From Atopsyche davidsoni (lineage: Eukaryota > Arthropoda > Insecta > Trichoptera > Hydrobiosidae): 64,000 nt of DNA. The stretch spans positions 7,750,001 through 7,814,000 of the forward strand of contig JAILWY010000023.1 in assembly GCA_022113835.1 (NCBI GenBank). Reading direction: 5' to 3'. A model generated the notes under the pieces. That model made no database searches, had not been told where the DNA came from, and saw only the letters and a program-made list of their open reading frames with translations. Shown piece after piece: positions 23,830 to 39,120 of this stretch. A program made the position numbers and the translations under genes. Within the stretch, counting starts at the first letter, position 1; the number at the start of each line of letters is the position of its first letter.

Positions 23830-26800
23830 TTTGGGAGAGGCTAAGGTTGAACAGCGAGATGTGTTGCTTTAGCGGGCCAAAGGGTAATGGGGACAACTGT
23901 TATCTTTATACTTGCTGAAAAACATCACGAACAACAAAGCCTAAAGAAGTTTGGTTTTTTCAGTATTTTCTATAATGAATTAAATTTTAACCTTGAATTT
24001 GCACCAAAAAAATACAATAATAATATCGTAGCTATGATTTTAAACGGAATAGTTCAATTTCAATGTGCGGCAGAATTTGGCATTTTATTGAAAACAATCT
24101 AAAAATTAGATCAATTATGTAGCGTAATATAATAATAACTATTTGAAATGGGGGCTTGAAGTAAGACTGACTTTATGTAGACAAGATCATGAATGGAATA
24201 GTGTATATCTCAGAAAATACTAAAACAAAATTACTGCTTAGTTTGCATAAAGAAATTTGCATATATTTAAAAAATATCATTTGCAATTGCAAAAGCAATC
24301 ATAGAATGTAAAAAAATCCACACTTTTAAATGAATTTAATTTAGAAAGCGTCCCTAAATAATAAGAACCATAAGAAGGTCTATTAAATTCATTTGATTAA
24401 AGTGTGAATTAAACGACGCCATCTTGAAAAATCTTTGATTCTCCTGGAGAGTTGTTTGCCCGCGCGGAGAGAGGCGAGTGCCTCTGCCTCTTGCCTTTAA
24501 GTAAAATGCGACTGCTAAATCAATACCAATTTGCTACGTTTACATTTTCCTAAGCAAACGTATCACAGAGAATGGCTACCACAACGCTTGCCGACGGTTT
24601 AAAATGTCATTTCAAATATGCTATTTGTCAATATAAAGCATACGACGTCATACAAATATATCGATTACTTTAGTACTTTGAATCAGAATCACAAAATCAT
24701 TTGAGTGAAAAGTTTGTCATGCTTTATTTAGTCTTTATGATAATTGATATTCTGTTAAAGTCATACAGCTGCTTATTTAGTTTGAAAAGTAATTTTTTTT
24801 GATAGTTGAAGTTAAATGCAAAGAAGTTTCCGAATCGAAAAAAATATCACTAATCAAGTGTGATGTAACGAAAGTAACATTCATAAATTCGTATGAATAT
24901 TACCTTAGTCAGTGCTTACTACATTAAAAAATGATGGGGCCTTGCACTTTGAGAAAAAATAGCGTTTTGTAAACAAAATTTTTATTACTGTTTGTTTAGG
25001 CTAAAAATGTTACCGAAAGGACTAACGTGGTAATGACGCAACATGTTACCCTCAAGGGAGTGAATTTCATATTTGTGCTCTTAACATATGTATTTGTGTA
25101 TGTGCGGTATTGTTATGATTTTCTGGAATTAATAAAATATAATAAAAGTACACTGCCTAGAAAATGTACGTTTGTACAAAGCTTGCCACGAAAGTGTCGA
25201 GCTTAAAACGACTTACGAGTGTTAAGCCAAATAAATATGTATTGCACTTTGTACAAAGCATAGATAAACTGATTTTTTTTCAGTTTATCTTTAAATATAT
25301 TTATATTTAAAATAAAGTGACTAGCTCTAACAAAAAATACACAAACACTCAATTGATAATAATTTAAGAATGATTTTTAACTGAAGAGATAGCCCTGATT
25401 TTCAGTTTCGTGTGTAAATAATTCGATTCGGTGTTGACCACATGAAAGTGTTATAAAGGGGTAAAATAGACCCTCACTTATCTTGCGGCTGTTTGAGTAT
25501 TTAATTTGGAGACATTTAAGCGATCAGTTGTTTAAATGATTATCCCAGCGCCCATAAATAAAAATTGATACAATGGACTTTTGTTAAATTGATCAGTTAT
25601 ACAAGTAGTGCACATATTACTAAACTGTTATGAGTGGCCAATTAGGAATATTATAAAACATGTTTTCATCCTCCTACTTAGGAGTAGTATATAAAGTTAA
25701 AAGGTAGAATATAATATGATAAAAAAATATATTTGTTGTTTTTAAAAAAATATTTTATAAGAATATAATAAAATATAAAAGAGAATATATGAGAAGTTTC
25801 TTCAGAATTCGATATCAAGTGCAAAAATTGCTATATCGAAATTTTTGGATAAAATTTATTGCTTCTTGTAATTTTTAAACAAAAATATATTATATTACGT
25901 GCCAAATCTAAGTATAGTAGAAAGATATACCTTCGTAAGCATCGTTTTCAATGATGACTTTTAACATTTGAAACTAAAATATTTCAATAAATATTTTTTT
26001 CATTTTATTATATTCAATTAACAATGGAAGCGTATACAACATTCTTACTACCGTATTTATTAGCAAGAGCTTTTCCTTTTGTATAATTTTGATTTGATGT
26101 ATATTACTCGCTGTTAGGATGGCTATTGCTTGTCGCAAGCAGGTGGTGTGTTCGTGATTAACCGTATGTGCATAGTGTGTTGTATACTCTGCTCTACATG
26201 TCGTATTACATCACACATGGCTGAGTTTCAACGCAATACGCAACGCAATCACTAGGGTCTTCTGAATCATCCTATAACACAATGGATGAACAATATAATT
26301 AGTTTGTTTTTAGTTAAAGATAAACTGAAGTTTTTTGAGTGTAATTTAATTATTAGTTAATGTATAAGCTGTATTCATTAGAGATTTGACAAATTGATAT
26401 GAGTCGTAATAAATAAATACACCTATTTATTTATTTTTCACCTGTACTTTTGAAGGCTTGGACAGTTTCAGCGGGATGTTATATAATAGTAACTATATAT
26501 CAGGCCAATCAGAATATGTCACCAAGAACGTATTTATTTGCAATGATCATTTAATTAAATGGAATCGCTTCCATTGGTTCAATATAAAATTATAAACACC
26601 AAACGGTTTTCCGATAATGGATCTCATATAACTCCGGCGAGGCTGGCGCGCTGCGGTAATATTCTCCGCAAATAAATGTACTGAATTAAAACCAGCCCGA
26701 GTCTTCAAATCAGTATGGATTTATTTTTGTTTGATAAAATAAAGTTATACTAACCGAAATGTAAAAAAAATAATTTATGTTTTACTTATATGATAAATTT

Positions 26801-29800
26801 AGTAAACATAATAATGCATCCATTTTATATTCAGCAAATAATCATTTTACCCAACATTTCCAATACTTAATAAATAAAATAGATATACTTTTAAATATCA
26901 ATTCTTATAATATATAATTTTTATAATATAAACTTTTACAGTGAGCAATTTCAATTGATTTTTTTGTTTCAATTATAGCCAGATTTACTACAAAATTTTA
27001 ATGTATACCTTTGTCTATTTCGGTTGATAAATAAATAAGTTGATAGATAAGTTCGGTTGATAAATAAATAAATAAGTTTAATATTAAGAAATATAAATTG
27101 TAATAAAACTAAAAATTTGATTTAATAATGACCATTTGCAGGTGCATATGATTCAAAAGATAAACGACGAAATAAATAACATTTACATGCCTGGAAATAT
27201 AATGGGTACATTTTCCAGTAAGAAACTATTAAAGGTACAATATATTAAAGCACCTCAGAAAAGTTATGCAAAATTTATAACGAACAAAGTATGAATTTGT
27301 ACAATATCTACATAATGTTATAATTTATTCTACATGCGCGTAAAGGCTCAAAACTTTTAAGTCATTAACTTTAAGCTGTGTTTGAGCCAAGTTTACTGCT
27401 TTAGGAAGATTAGTATTTCAATTTCTGATAGTAATAATAATTAGCCTTGTAGGATATACTAATTTTTAACTGGTAAAGTTACACGACAATAACAAGAAAT
27501 ATTTTGGTATATTTTCGTAGTTATTCAAGTAATTCTGTGTATAATAATGTATGTACTGACTATATAGACTATACTGTAGAACTACTAATGAGAAACTCGT
27601 TCATTTTACAAGAGGATTAGTATAGGAGCTACCTGAAGCAAGGCAGAAATAATTAGTTTGAAAGCATTTGTAAAGGTTATTTCGTGCGAGCAACCCGCTT
27701 AAAAGCGTTCAATTTTTTTGTACAATTAAATTAATATATTTCCAAAGCATTTAATGTAAGGTAAACTGTTATTATGTGCTCTTTTTAAAAACAAACTGAA
27801 AAAAAATACATTAGGGTAAAACACTTAATCACAATTTAAAAAAATCAAATTTTGGAAAATTAATTATTATGGGACTTGTCTATTTGTTATTGTTAAAGTA
27901 CATTTAATGTAAAGTTTTAGTAATCAATATTGATTATAAAAGCAAGCATTTTTTAAATAAATATTATGGATAGTAAACGATATTAAAAAATGAGAAGTAT
28001 ACCAGCTTCATAGTAAGTGGTGATGCATTTATGTTAGTAATTGTTGTGTTTTTAAAAACACATTTTTAAATAAAATTAAGTGTATTATTGATTTATTTAT
28101 ATTTTGTATAAATTTTATTCATGGGGGTAAAATAATATACTCACATGAATAAATTTAAAAAAAAAGCAATTTTGGCTTTCAATTTTTATTAAATATAAAC
28201 CGATTTTAATTGAAAATATAATGGAAAAGTTATATGGCTCAAAATGTTATTACTTAGCAACAGGAAGATGGCAGCATTGCCATACCAAAAAATTGCTATT
28301 GACAACATTTATAAGTGATAAAAAAATCTTATTGACCAAACATATATAAATAATTGTTATAATTAACACAAAAGTACTTTCGGGGGACGTCGCTGGTCAG
28401 TGAGCTTTGAGCTCGTTGCAGCAAACGTTGCTAATTAATCCGGAATTTCAGCATTTCAGCTCAATGAAGCGTCCACGATCCGCTTAAACAAAAAGGCTGA
28501 AAGGGAATACAAATTTGCTCAGTGAGGATGTACTCAACCACCACGAACCATCAACTGGCATGGAGCGTGTACTCGCACAATATGGATTGTATAGATAATT
28601 TGACTGTAATCCTGCCTAAGTACCAAATGAAATAAGTGCGATTAAACGGACGCAAAGCCTTCAGCTACCCGTGAAGTCACTATAAAGCTTATTCATTTAT
28701 TTAAAAAAAATAATTATTCGTTTTTATATTTGAGGCAATTATAAAATCCTTGTTTCCAATATTGAAACGAATAAGTAGTCAATTTACTTTTCATTTTTAA
28801 AAATGTATCGTAATTTAACAAATATATTACTTTTATTTACAACATATCTTGGTAATAAATATTTTAATTTTAAAATATTTCACTGGCATCGAATTTACGT
28901 GAATTCCTTTGACCAGTAATTAAATACATATTCATGAATGAGTGGTATTTTATGAAGATCATTTAACTATTTTATTTTAACTCCGACAAAAGATTATCAG
29001 AGAATCAAACACAAAGCTGAATTACCTGAAGAATAATGATTCAATATCCTGAAATGAGAACAGCTCTCGGGGAAAACGATTAATAAAACGTTCTCAGAAT
29101 CATGGATCTCAATGACAAATGCATTTGATTTTTATTGGAAACTGATCTCTCTGTAATCTGTATTAAAATTAGAACATTAATATTACAAAATTATAATTTT
29201 TAAATTATATAAATATATACATGCACACAAATGTGTATACATGTATAGTATAGTATATATTTATATATATAATTTGTTATATATATATTTTTTCATAGTA
29301 CATATTTATTTTTTGAGATTTATTATTTATTTCAAACTCATAGACATAGAAATAGGCAAAATCTTTATTTATATTAGAAACTAACTTGTGGCTCCAATAA
29401 ATAACTTCTACGTCAATATTCTTACTTCAGACAATTCTAAAAAGAAATCGCTTTCATGGAGACAAATTTCTCAGAAATTTTGTTTTGTCATTCTTTGTCC
29501 TATTTCTACCAACTCCGAGTTGGCTCTCGCGATTAAATGTCTTAAACACGAAATACAGACGTTAAAAACATATGCTTGAAAAAAACCTTACTTTTTTGGT
29601 CAATAAATCAAAGTAATTTAAATTATGTTTAAAATTGGTAGACATTTTAGTTCTAACGGTGCCATAGTAAGGAAAAATAACGAAACACAACAGTGGTACA
29701 ATTTGTTTAAACAAGTAGAAATACAATAAACTATTTCGTTTTACACAATTAGATAAATTTACTTTTTAGAGACAAATCTTTGAAAAGTTTTTTTATTTAA

Positions 29801-30200
29801 TGCCCCTAAAATCTGAAATAAAGATTTTTTTCTGAAATGACACACAAAGGGCTGTTTCAGACAAATAAGAGAGTAGTTAACAAGTCTACCTGTTGTTATA
29901 AAAAAATCTTGAGTTTTTCACCTGCTCAACCCACTTGTTGGCCGCGAGCTTCGAGAGAGACTTATTCGCGTACAATAGTCATTTATGTCATTTATTCTGA
30001 AAACAACAATTCAAACGTTGTACAGAACAATTTTTGTTAAAAAGAGCATTCGTAAACCTTGACTTTTTAGTTATTAGTATTTAGTATATATATATATATA
30101 TATGCGATAGGTTTTTTTTATTTATTTATTTTTAAACAACACAATTTAATAAATACCAGGCATGCGTGTGGTTCGGTTAGTTTAATTTGAAAATGTATTA
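23830..30200. other. Gene-free region, 6.4 kb
   Basis: No coding unit recognised on either strand. Contains a 10-bp perfect hairpin at about 25263-25290 (GATAAACTGA / TCAGTTTATC), repeated TTTGTACAAAGC words near 25170 and 25245, and GC-elevated patches near 24410-24600 and 28380-28680 that could be conserved non-coding sequence. Confidence 0.45.
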
Positions 30201-30229
30201 TTAGAATTTCGGGGGCTTGCGTCTAATTT

Positions 30230-30570
30230 GGTTATTCGAGATGTTGCGGGCTCAGCCATTGATACCGTGGCGCGTGGGCCGGTCTGCCCATGTCTCGGGG
30301 AATGTTTATAATTACGAATGAAATGATTACAATTACAGGTGTTAACCTCATCCCGCGGTCCTCGCATTGAGATTGGTCGGAATAAGGAGGGAGATAATTG
30401 AGGCGGCGTGCAGCGGCCGATATAAATAGTCCGGCAAGGTGCGCCCCGCGGGGAGAGAGGGGTGGGGGGTGAAGGGGGAGGGTGGGGTGGGGGCGCCGGT
30501 CGATAGCGAGTCACGTGGCCTGCCCGGGCGAGCCCCGCGCTCCCCGCCGGTCCAGGGCTGCCCTGCATGG
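30230..30570 (+). promoter_or_regulatory. GC-rich island with TATA box, candidate promoter
   Basis: A CpG-containing island, strongly GC-rich from about 30390 to 30570. GATATAAATAG near 30418 sits in GC-rich flanks, a good TATA match on the plus strand. No downstream open frame is recognised, so a non-coding first exon or no promoter at all are both possible. Confidence 0.3.
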
Positions 30571-32628
30571 GGGATTATATTTTTTACGTGCCTCCATTTT
30601 CTATGAGAAGTCATGAGAATCCAAAAAAAACCTTAAATGCTACTTTCATAAAAAAAAATTTAAAAAAAACATTAGTAACAGAACACAATCCGAGTCACTC
30701 ACTGTACATGAGAACTGAATCGAAATTTTTTAAATATCAATAAAAGCAAGCAGTAACCAATGGGCACTGATTGCATTCAAAACAGATAGAGCAAATATAA
30801 ATAGACATTCTACTCATACCATCATTTAACAATACGATCTGATATAATTAATAAATGAAGAAACACTCGTTTATTCGCCTGTTGTGTCTTACACACAGCA
30901 ATGAATGGGAAATCTGCCCATGTAGAAATCGTGGATGACTTTTACTCTCCACTGAAAAGTGAATTTCAACCTGGTAAATAGGAAAAAAAAAACGATAGTG
31001 GTTTTTATAAAAAAAATATCTGGAGTGGATCAGAGATATCGGATATCGTGACAAGGAGTTGCGTGATTAACACATTTGGGCTTCTCGGCAAACAAATTCT
31101 GGGGAAATTAAGTTTTTTTTTGGCATCAAGGATACAACAATTGCCACCCCTTCTCGCGTTTTCTATCTCCCTTGCGAGTTGAAAAGCTCTCCCTCACTCT
31201 CGCGCGTAAATAGAATTCGTCTATGGTCTTCTCGATACATCGGTCCTTTGGACTCTTCCCACTGTTAATTTCACTTCAACAAATAAACCAGATTCCAGGA
31301 TTTTACAATCTAAGGGTAAATCTAACAGGTGCTTGTGAACAAAAATACTCACCCCAGGTTTCAAGTGACCTCTTAAGATAATAAATCAGAATTTATGAAA
31401 ATCTCTTAAAGATTTTCAGATCAATCTTGATCTTGAAGATTCAATCTTGCAAATTTACGTAAAATATTTTAAGAAGCATATATATATATTAAACAAATAC
31501 ACGTACAGTAAAAGTATCTATTACCACATTTTTGCCTAAAGCTTTACATATTTTATGATCGTTTAATGAAATATATGTTTTTTTATCACAGTTATAACTG
31601 TGTTTTTTACACCAAATCGGTGAAAATACAATATATAGTAGAACGTAGTAAGTATAAAAAGCATTCTTTAGCTTGATTGGGTAATTTGGCGTGTTTTTCC
31701 GAGGTCTGTGCGTTTTTCACAAAGTGCGAAAGCCTCTATTCGAAGCAACAGGTAAGGGTCGCGGGGCTGTCAGCTGCCACTTCAGCGCTCTCGGCTCGAC
31801 TAATAACAGTGAAAATTTCGGGACATTTTGTTTATGAAGTTACGCAAATAGAAACAGCTATCCAGCAGTTCCACTGACGGGAATATGATCTCAATGACAT
31901 CGTAGTTATTGAAGTGCGGGTGGTATTTAATGTTAAAGGTCAACTATTATTTGATGGGAGTACATTTTGAATGATCGGCGAATAGTTCAAGTATTCACAA
32001 AGCTGATTTTCAATGAATAGAAATTTCTATATATAATTGAAAAGGCTAATTGAACGAGTATATAATATAATACGAATAATATTGCGTAAATAATAATCTA
32101 ATGCGCACTTACGAGCTTTGTGGTTATTTAGAATAGATTTGTTTTCTTCTTACTCCAGATATAGCTGGAAATATATTGATGCGCATTTTAGTACTAGTGC
32201 TGTGATTTTAATAATACTTGATTTAATTTAAAAGACGTGAAGTTACTTACACCAATAATTATAGTTTAGTTTTTAAATCTGTTTCATATTTAATTTCATT
32301 AGTTTCAAAGATAAAATAGAATGTAATTAAATATTCAATTCAAAATAATCAAAGTTATATATCAAGCATTATAAAGGCAATTTAAATAAATTAAATTGAT
32401 TTCTTTAAATTTTGTATGAAAAATGATTTCTATGCAATTCGAGTATACTACGTTTGTCTGAATATCGACATACGGGTCCGCTTTTGAACGAACAAAAGCC
32501 TTTCTATCATCTCTACGAATAATATAAAGCCTTCCTTCCTGGAAAATAATGATATTGGAATGACACAAAACAGAAACTAAAAAATATATATTTAAATTTT
32601 ATTTATAGAAGTAATATAATATATGAAT

Positions 32629-32818
32629 AATCTTTTTGAATAAAATACTTGAGTGATTTTCCACATGTTTGTTTTTATTGGTGAGCGGTTTCGCCAACCT
32701 TTCACCTTGGCATTATCTAATAAAAACGAAAATGTGGAAAATCACTCAAGTATTTTATTCAATAATATTAAAATGGAATTCCACCAAGTACTCTATGTCA
32801 AAAATATTGAATATTAAT
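32629..32818 (-). mobile_element. Inverted-repeat element P1 (Penelope-like?), copy A
   Basis: AATACTTGAGTGATTTTCC and its inverse flank a core with TTTCGCCAACCTTTCACC...GGCATTATC. The outer arm AATTCCACCAAGTACTC is present only on the right. It is the same family as 47806-47990 and 55686-56056. The Penelope-like assignment rests on the small stem-loop followed by GAAAC and is tentative; the repeat family itself is clear. Confidence 0.7.
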
Positions 32819-32993
32819 AATCGTTGAATAAAACACAAGGTTCATTTCATCGAGTTTTTGCTTGTTGAGAATAAATTAATACTATGTAAGCACGTACATA
32901 TAGACTATAAAAATAAGATCGAATCCCAAAGCTGCAATTAGTACGAATTGGATACTCCTCCTCTGGGATCTGTAAATCTTTTACTAAAAAAAG

Positions 32994-33330
32994 ATGAACC
33001 TTGAAATCAACCCACTTTGTGAATATAATGGCGGAGTCTGGGTTGTGTGCGGGAAGCATCAGGTCCGACTCGGTTACGCCACTGAGGCTGTTTTTAAACG
33101 CGCCATTCATACGCCGGCCCTCTGCGCCGGGAATGTAAAGCCCGTCATGGCGGCTGAAAGAGTGCGGCTTTACCGGGGACTTGATTGGAAAAGTAATCAT
33201 TCAGAGAAAAGTCTCTGAAAATAAACATCCCTAAAGACAATTGCGTGCGGCCGGGGGAGGAAGACCTTTGTTTGTCCTTTTTGTGGGGGGCTTCTCCGTT
33301 GCTAAAAGCCAACTTGTTTATTGTCGGTGT
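32994..33330. other. GC-elevated block, possible regulatory element
   Basis: Roughly half GC in AT-rich surroundings, with AATGGCGGAGTCTGG, CGCCGGCCCTCTGCGCCGG-type and GGCCGGGGGAGG words. Short open frames on both strands lack family signatures. Confidence 0.2.
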
Positions 33331-33339
33331 GAATTCGGG

Positions 33340-35759
33340 GTGTAATTAAAATTTATAATCGCGGCTTATTTTTATATGCGGTTTAAACCGTTAATGTATT
33401 TTTTATTTAGTATTCTACTCCATTCAATTTAAAAAAATATTATCCATTTCTAATAAGTCAAACAAAAATTATTAAAACATGTTAAATCATTTTGAGTGGA
33501 TGTTTAAAAACTTTTATCAAAAAACAACGTTTAATAATATTTTTCAATTATATTTGTTTAATAAACAAAACTTTACTGACCCACTCTAATATATTGTTTT
33601 TTAGTATGAAAAATAATATTTACCGTTGCAACTGAATTCAAAGCTTTTCGATATAATAAAGCTCAAAGTACGAACGAGAGAGCTTCGCGCGAAGTAATAT
33701 ATTAAAGTAAAAAAAGTTTTAGATGAAGAGAGAGAACTAAAATATATTTTTTATTAATATTTTTACTATATATAAATATATTACTATTACAGTGCTTTGT
33801 AATAATAATAAAAGAATTGCAATAAAACGTATTTAAGACCCAACATCAGTTTGCGACATTGCAAAGAGATAAATCAATACTTGACCTCGCCTCATAAATG
33901 AACATTTATTTTTCATTTTATTATGGAATCTTATATTCGAGACCAAAGATAGTTGGCTTATAGGTCAAAGTTCATGGCTGTTAGAGTCTGGAGGATGTCA
34001 GTTATATTGTAATCTTGCAGTACGTGGCTGAGTAGTTTTTAAAGCAGGTCACGCAGGGAGGTAATCTAAAAAAAACGAACCGACATAGAAATCTGAGTCA
34101 ATTACGAACGTTTTATAATAAGTGAATAATGTTTTAAAAGTAAAACAAACTCAATGGAGAAAAATCACAATATTTAAATTATATATTTGATATTGAGATA
34201 CTTGGACTTTAGTCTTAAAATAATGTTGAAATGAATATTCCTGATATAATTTTAGCACATTTAATAGTAATAACCTTTAAGTAATTGGTTGTGTACTGTT
34301 TTTTATTTGAGTTTTAGTGGCGTGTATAACATTATTTAATATGTATGGACAATTAATCCACAAAAGAAGATAATTGGGCTACAATGTAATTGCTAAATAA
34401 AACTTCTCTACACAGGAGAAATTCTCTACAGATGACACTGCATACCTGATTTTAACTGATGGTTCATTGGTTTTATGTATGTAATTCATAGCAATTTTTC
34501 GGTTTAAATGATACAATGGGATGATGCATACAATTTCTCATATATAAATAATTATAGTTAGACTTATTTCAAGAAGTTTTATTTATGTATAATTATTTAT
34601 GCACCCCGTTTGGGTAATCTATGAGTATATATTTTTAGCTCATTGAGTTTTGTTTTCAAATTAAAACATGCTGAATTTTTAATGTGATTACCTAATCAGT
34701 AGATCTTTGATTGATTTTTTTGGTGGCGCAGGATGATTAATGAAATAATTGTTAGTGTTCCAACATTTCAACTTGATTACTTTTATACTGTTGACTTGGT
34801 CAGATGACTTGCTGATGCTCTCTTCGCATATGAGCGAACAGGTGAGCCACACTTGACTTGCTATGAATAATGTATCGAGCAGTACTACGCACCGGTCCAT
34901 AATTACCCAATCAGCCGTCCTCTGGTAACATCAGGTCGATAGGCCAAGAGGAAGGGGTCTAAAAGAGTCGGATACTCTACCTGTAAGTCATTAAAATTAA
35001 ATTATTGAATATTATCAATAAAAAATTATGCGTGAGTAAAGAATTTCACCAATATCCCAAAAAATGCATTGGGTTTTATTGATTTTGGGAATATAGATTT
35101 AATTATCTTTAATTTTCTTTTGAGTTCATCTTTGCAAAAGCAAGTGATTCGTTTGAAAATTATTGATATAGTAGCAGTAGATACTCATTAATTTTCCCAC
35201 AAACCACCAGTGTATACAACCTGATGCAACCTGATCGCTAATTAAATCGGTTTAAACGTTTCATTAGAAACTTTCATAAAATAGAATGTTTATATTACGC
35301 GATACATTTATTTTGGAAATTTTATGAAATTTATCGTATCATCCCGAGGTGTATTTTTGCATATCACAATAAATCGGCAGATTACAAGTTGAATAAGCAA
35401 ATGAGAGTTTATCTCACGATTAGATTATTTCATAGTTATTTATTGATTTTTCAAAACCGAAGAGGTTAAAATTTAGGGAAGCACAGCTAATTTAACACAA
35501 ATTAAAATATTAAAAATATGACTATTTAATTCTTTTGTTGATGTATTTATTAATTATTACTTGGATGTTTTTTAAATAAAAAATACTGCAAGGCAACTCG
35601 ACATGGTACCTTATCGGAATAAAGCCTTGGTCGCTGCTCTGAACATATCGATTTAATCAATAGTTGAAGGCTGAAATCAGAGAGAATGCGCTGGAGAGGT
35701 GGGAGTTTGCGATCATTAGAAATGGTGCATTATTGTCTTATTTACAGATTTATATTTAG

Positions 35760-35760
<1 letters not shown>
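33340..35760. other. Gene-free spacer
   Basis: AT-rich, no recognisable coding or repeat structure. Confidence 0.5.

Positions 35761-35763
<3 letters not shown>

Positions 35764-35824
<61 letters not shown>
35764..35824. repeat. (TA)n microsatellite
   Basis: About 30 uninterrupted TA repeats. Confidence 0.97.
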
Positions 35825-35825
<1 letters not shown>

Positions 35826-38307
35826 GAGTATATATCTAATAACCTTTTAAAACAGTTCAAAAATATTTTTTAAGGCAATTATTTCAACGTTTAATAGAAT
35901 ATTAAAAAACTAACCATTTGTATTACAATATAATATTCTTAAACATAATTAAAAAAAAAAAGTTATTTAAATATTTGATTCATAACCATACTAAAGAAAA
36001 GGTTGGCTGTGCCTCGGTCTAAAAGAATTATTTGCTATTTTTGTTTTTCCACCATAGTATTAAAAGCAAATTGACTTTAACAAGAATAAATAAGAAGGCT
36101 AGAATCTTGTTATCAGTAAATTGGTACCTGGAAGCGAGAGACCAACACCGGTGTAGGTAAAAATATTATTACTGGGGTTGAAGGGCAGGGAAACCTGTCG
36201 AACCGGAATAAAAGAGAAGATTAACTTTCTAGTTACCGCTATATAAAAAATAAAATATATTACAAAAATGTAAAAAAAGTAAACACAGGAATATCTGATT
36301 TTATTTTAACAACAACAGCTATTGCGATAGTATAACCATAAACTCAAAATTATGATTGAAAAATAATTTTGTTATTTATAACTTTGACATAATTACGATT
36401 TAATTTTATATCTCTTAAACATACCCTGACCCATTTACAACTAAAATATCCTTATTTTTATGTTATCTTGTATTTATTACAAAATATTTTTTTTCAAAAT
36501 AAAGATAATCTTTTTTTCAGCATAACAACCGCACCGCGTGCTAGTTTAAGAATACGATGAAAAAAAATGAATAATTTCTTTTTACTGGGAATAGGGTTTA
36601 TTTCAACGGCAATGAAGTATATTTTTGACAGAACCGTATACGGCAAATCAATAATTCGAAACGTGTCATCCAAAAAAAATGTTTTATCCCCAACTGGGAA
36701 TATCGGCTGCGAGCAGTCCTAACCCAATCATGCATCACAAAGGGCGGCTGTGCGGACTGTCTTCTTACATGTATTGATTGACATGAAAACGGAACAGGTC
36801 TTAGATAAATCCGTATTTTATAATTTAAATATGGCGAGAAAATAGCTTCTGCAAGGGTGCTATTTTTGTAGTCGTCTCACGTCACTGTTCTCGCAAAGAT
36901 CCGCCTTAACCTTTGACGGCATTGTCAATAATCGAAGGTTCTGTCAGTAATCTGATGAGTTATAAATATAGAATATGTTAACAAATAGAATCAACCAGCA
37001 AGAAATATAATTTTTGTTTAAAATTACCACAAACTTGTGTTTAAGGCAAAGCGACGTATTTCAAGGTTTTTAAATTAATAGTTTGATCTTGTTTCAATTT
37101 CACGTGATAATTAAAGAATTTCAACCTTCAGTGAGTGTTTTATATTTATTTTACGCATGCGGGTTATCGGGATGCGATAATTGTTTATATGAATTACTTT
37201 ATACTCATTTTGTATTGACTATAGGTTTCTGAATTTCTGGAGGGACGAAATAATCTTCAGGTTTGGAGGAAAGTCAACCTTTGAGAAAAGATATGGTTTT
37301 AAAACTAATCTAACTATCACAGACCAAAAACAATCTACAAAAAAAGTCAACTAACCTGTGAGCTTGATGTTTTCATATTCTTATTTTATTTATAAAATCG
37401 TAATATCTTACGTCGAGAAAGTTTCTTAGCTCATGTCTCCCACTAACCGCTTTTTTATCTTGTCGCTCAAGAGACCTCACTGACTATTGTGTGTGTAATT
37501 TAGAATTCTCCATCGCATTATAATACGCCACAAAAGGGTGCTCGCGTAGCAGGACGTCTACCATGTAAGAATCTTCTAGTGGTGCTGAATAGACTAAAGC
37601 CTTCAAGTTATTAGAGACTTAACAAAGTATGTCAAACACTTTCTACGTAAGTCCTGCACAAATTGATTATATTATAGATAATATTTTAATAGTTGGGTAT
37701 TAGAATGACCAATACTTCCTAAGTCTTGAGACTATTATATGTTAACAGTTAATTTATGAAATTTTTAAACAAATGTGTAAACAATAGTTTAATGGTTATA
37801 AAAGCCTTTTTTAAAGAATAAACAACGTACATGTATTCTATTACGTACAATAATCATGTTTTTGGGTTTAATTTAATAATAATTTACAAACTCGTATTGA
37901 TCCAACAAATTTATATAATGGTAAGGTTTGAAATATAATAATGGCCATAAAAGATTTGTTTCTATCAAAACAAGAATTATTTATTCAATGCTTAGTTTCA
38001 AAAAGCTTACCAGGAAGACAATTTTACAAACAACAAATTATAAAGGAAAATGTATTGTTAGAAAAGCATTAAAGTTCTAAAATAATTGTAATTCTGATTA
38101 CATCTCAGTAATAAAGGCGTTGTCTCCATTTCGTTACTATTATCAGTGTAAGCTATCTTTTTACTCACTAGCTTTTATTTAGTTTTACTAATGGTTAAGT
38201 ATTGATTATAGAATATCATTTTAATGTGTATCCACTGTTTCATACGAGTATTTCGTAGGTTAGTTGACGCAATCAGAATTTATATTATTTACAAGATATT
38301 GTGATGC

Positions 38308-38387
38308 AAGTTTTATTTGTTGTTTCTAAAAATATGGCAAAAATAGGAACCTCACGCTGTTTTAACATCGTCATCTTATGTTTATAC
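38308..38387 (+). repeat. Left arm of 80-bp near-perfect inverted repeat
   Basis: The reverse complement of 39699-39778 with one mismatch in 80. Contains AACCTCACGCTGTTTTAAC. Homology stops sharply on both sides. No target-site duplication is seen outside the arms. Confidence 0.95.
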
Positions 38388-39120
38388 ACCATTGGTGCAC
38401 TATATTTTAATTGTAAAATATACTGTTACATAAAACTACTTAAATAGTCATAAGAGCGAATAAGTTATATAAAAATGTTTGTTTGTATTATTTATATTTT
38501 TGAGCTTGCGGACATATGACTTCGGTTCAACGAGCGAGTTAGTATTAATAAAGATTTTTATTTGGTTTATTTTATTTATTTGTATTGTTTACAAATGAAA
38601 AGTTGCAAAAAAAAAATGCTTTGACCATATATATAATTAAACCAAAATCTAAGAAATAATGAATGTCCTAACGTGCCATCAGCATATGCAAATATTTTTT
38701 TGTCAATTTATTATAATTTTAACAAAAACAAATTGAACGTATAAATATTTTATCATATAAAAATATTTTATAATAAAATATTAAGTGAACGATTTCCCTC
38801 ATGAATATTTAATAACACGAGGTTTTTAAAATTATAACAGATCCGGGTTCTTTATTTCTTTGCCATTGAAAATGGTTTTATGTATCTAAGTAGCAAAATT
38901 TCACGGCAATAAATTTAAAATAAAAATATAACCTTGTAAAGTGTGTTCCTCATAAATATGTAAATTGGTACTTACAGGGCCGCATTATATGAAGCGACGA
39001 GGCCGAGGGCTCATCCGTTTGATGTAATATCCTTTTGTGATTTGGAAACTGTACGGTCGTGTTCCTTCACATAATAGATTCTATTTGAAGCTGTACGTTT
39101 TCCCGCCTGGTGTAGATCGA

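Noticed and set aside
30182..30614. Pro-rich minus-strand open frames
   Set aside because: GC-island composition; the TATA box points the other way and no domain is seen.
31564..31579. 16-bp palindrome CACAGTTATAACTGTG
   Set aside because: Short and AT-rich; expected by chance in 64 kb.
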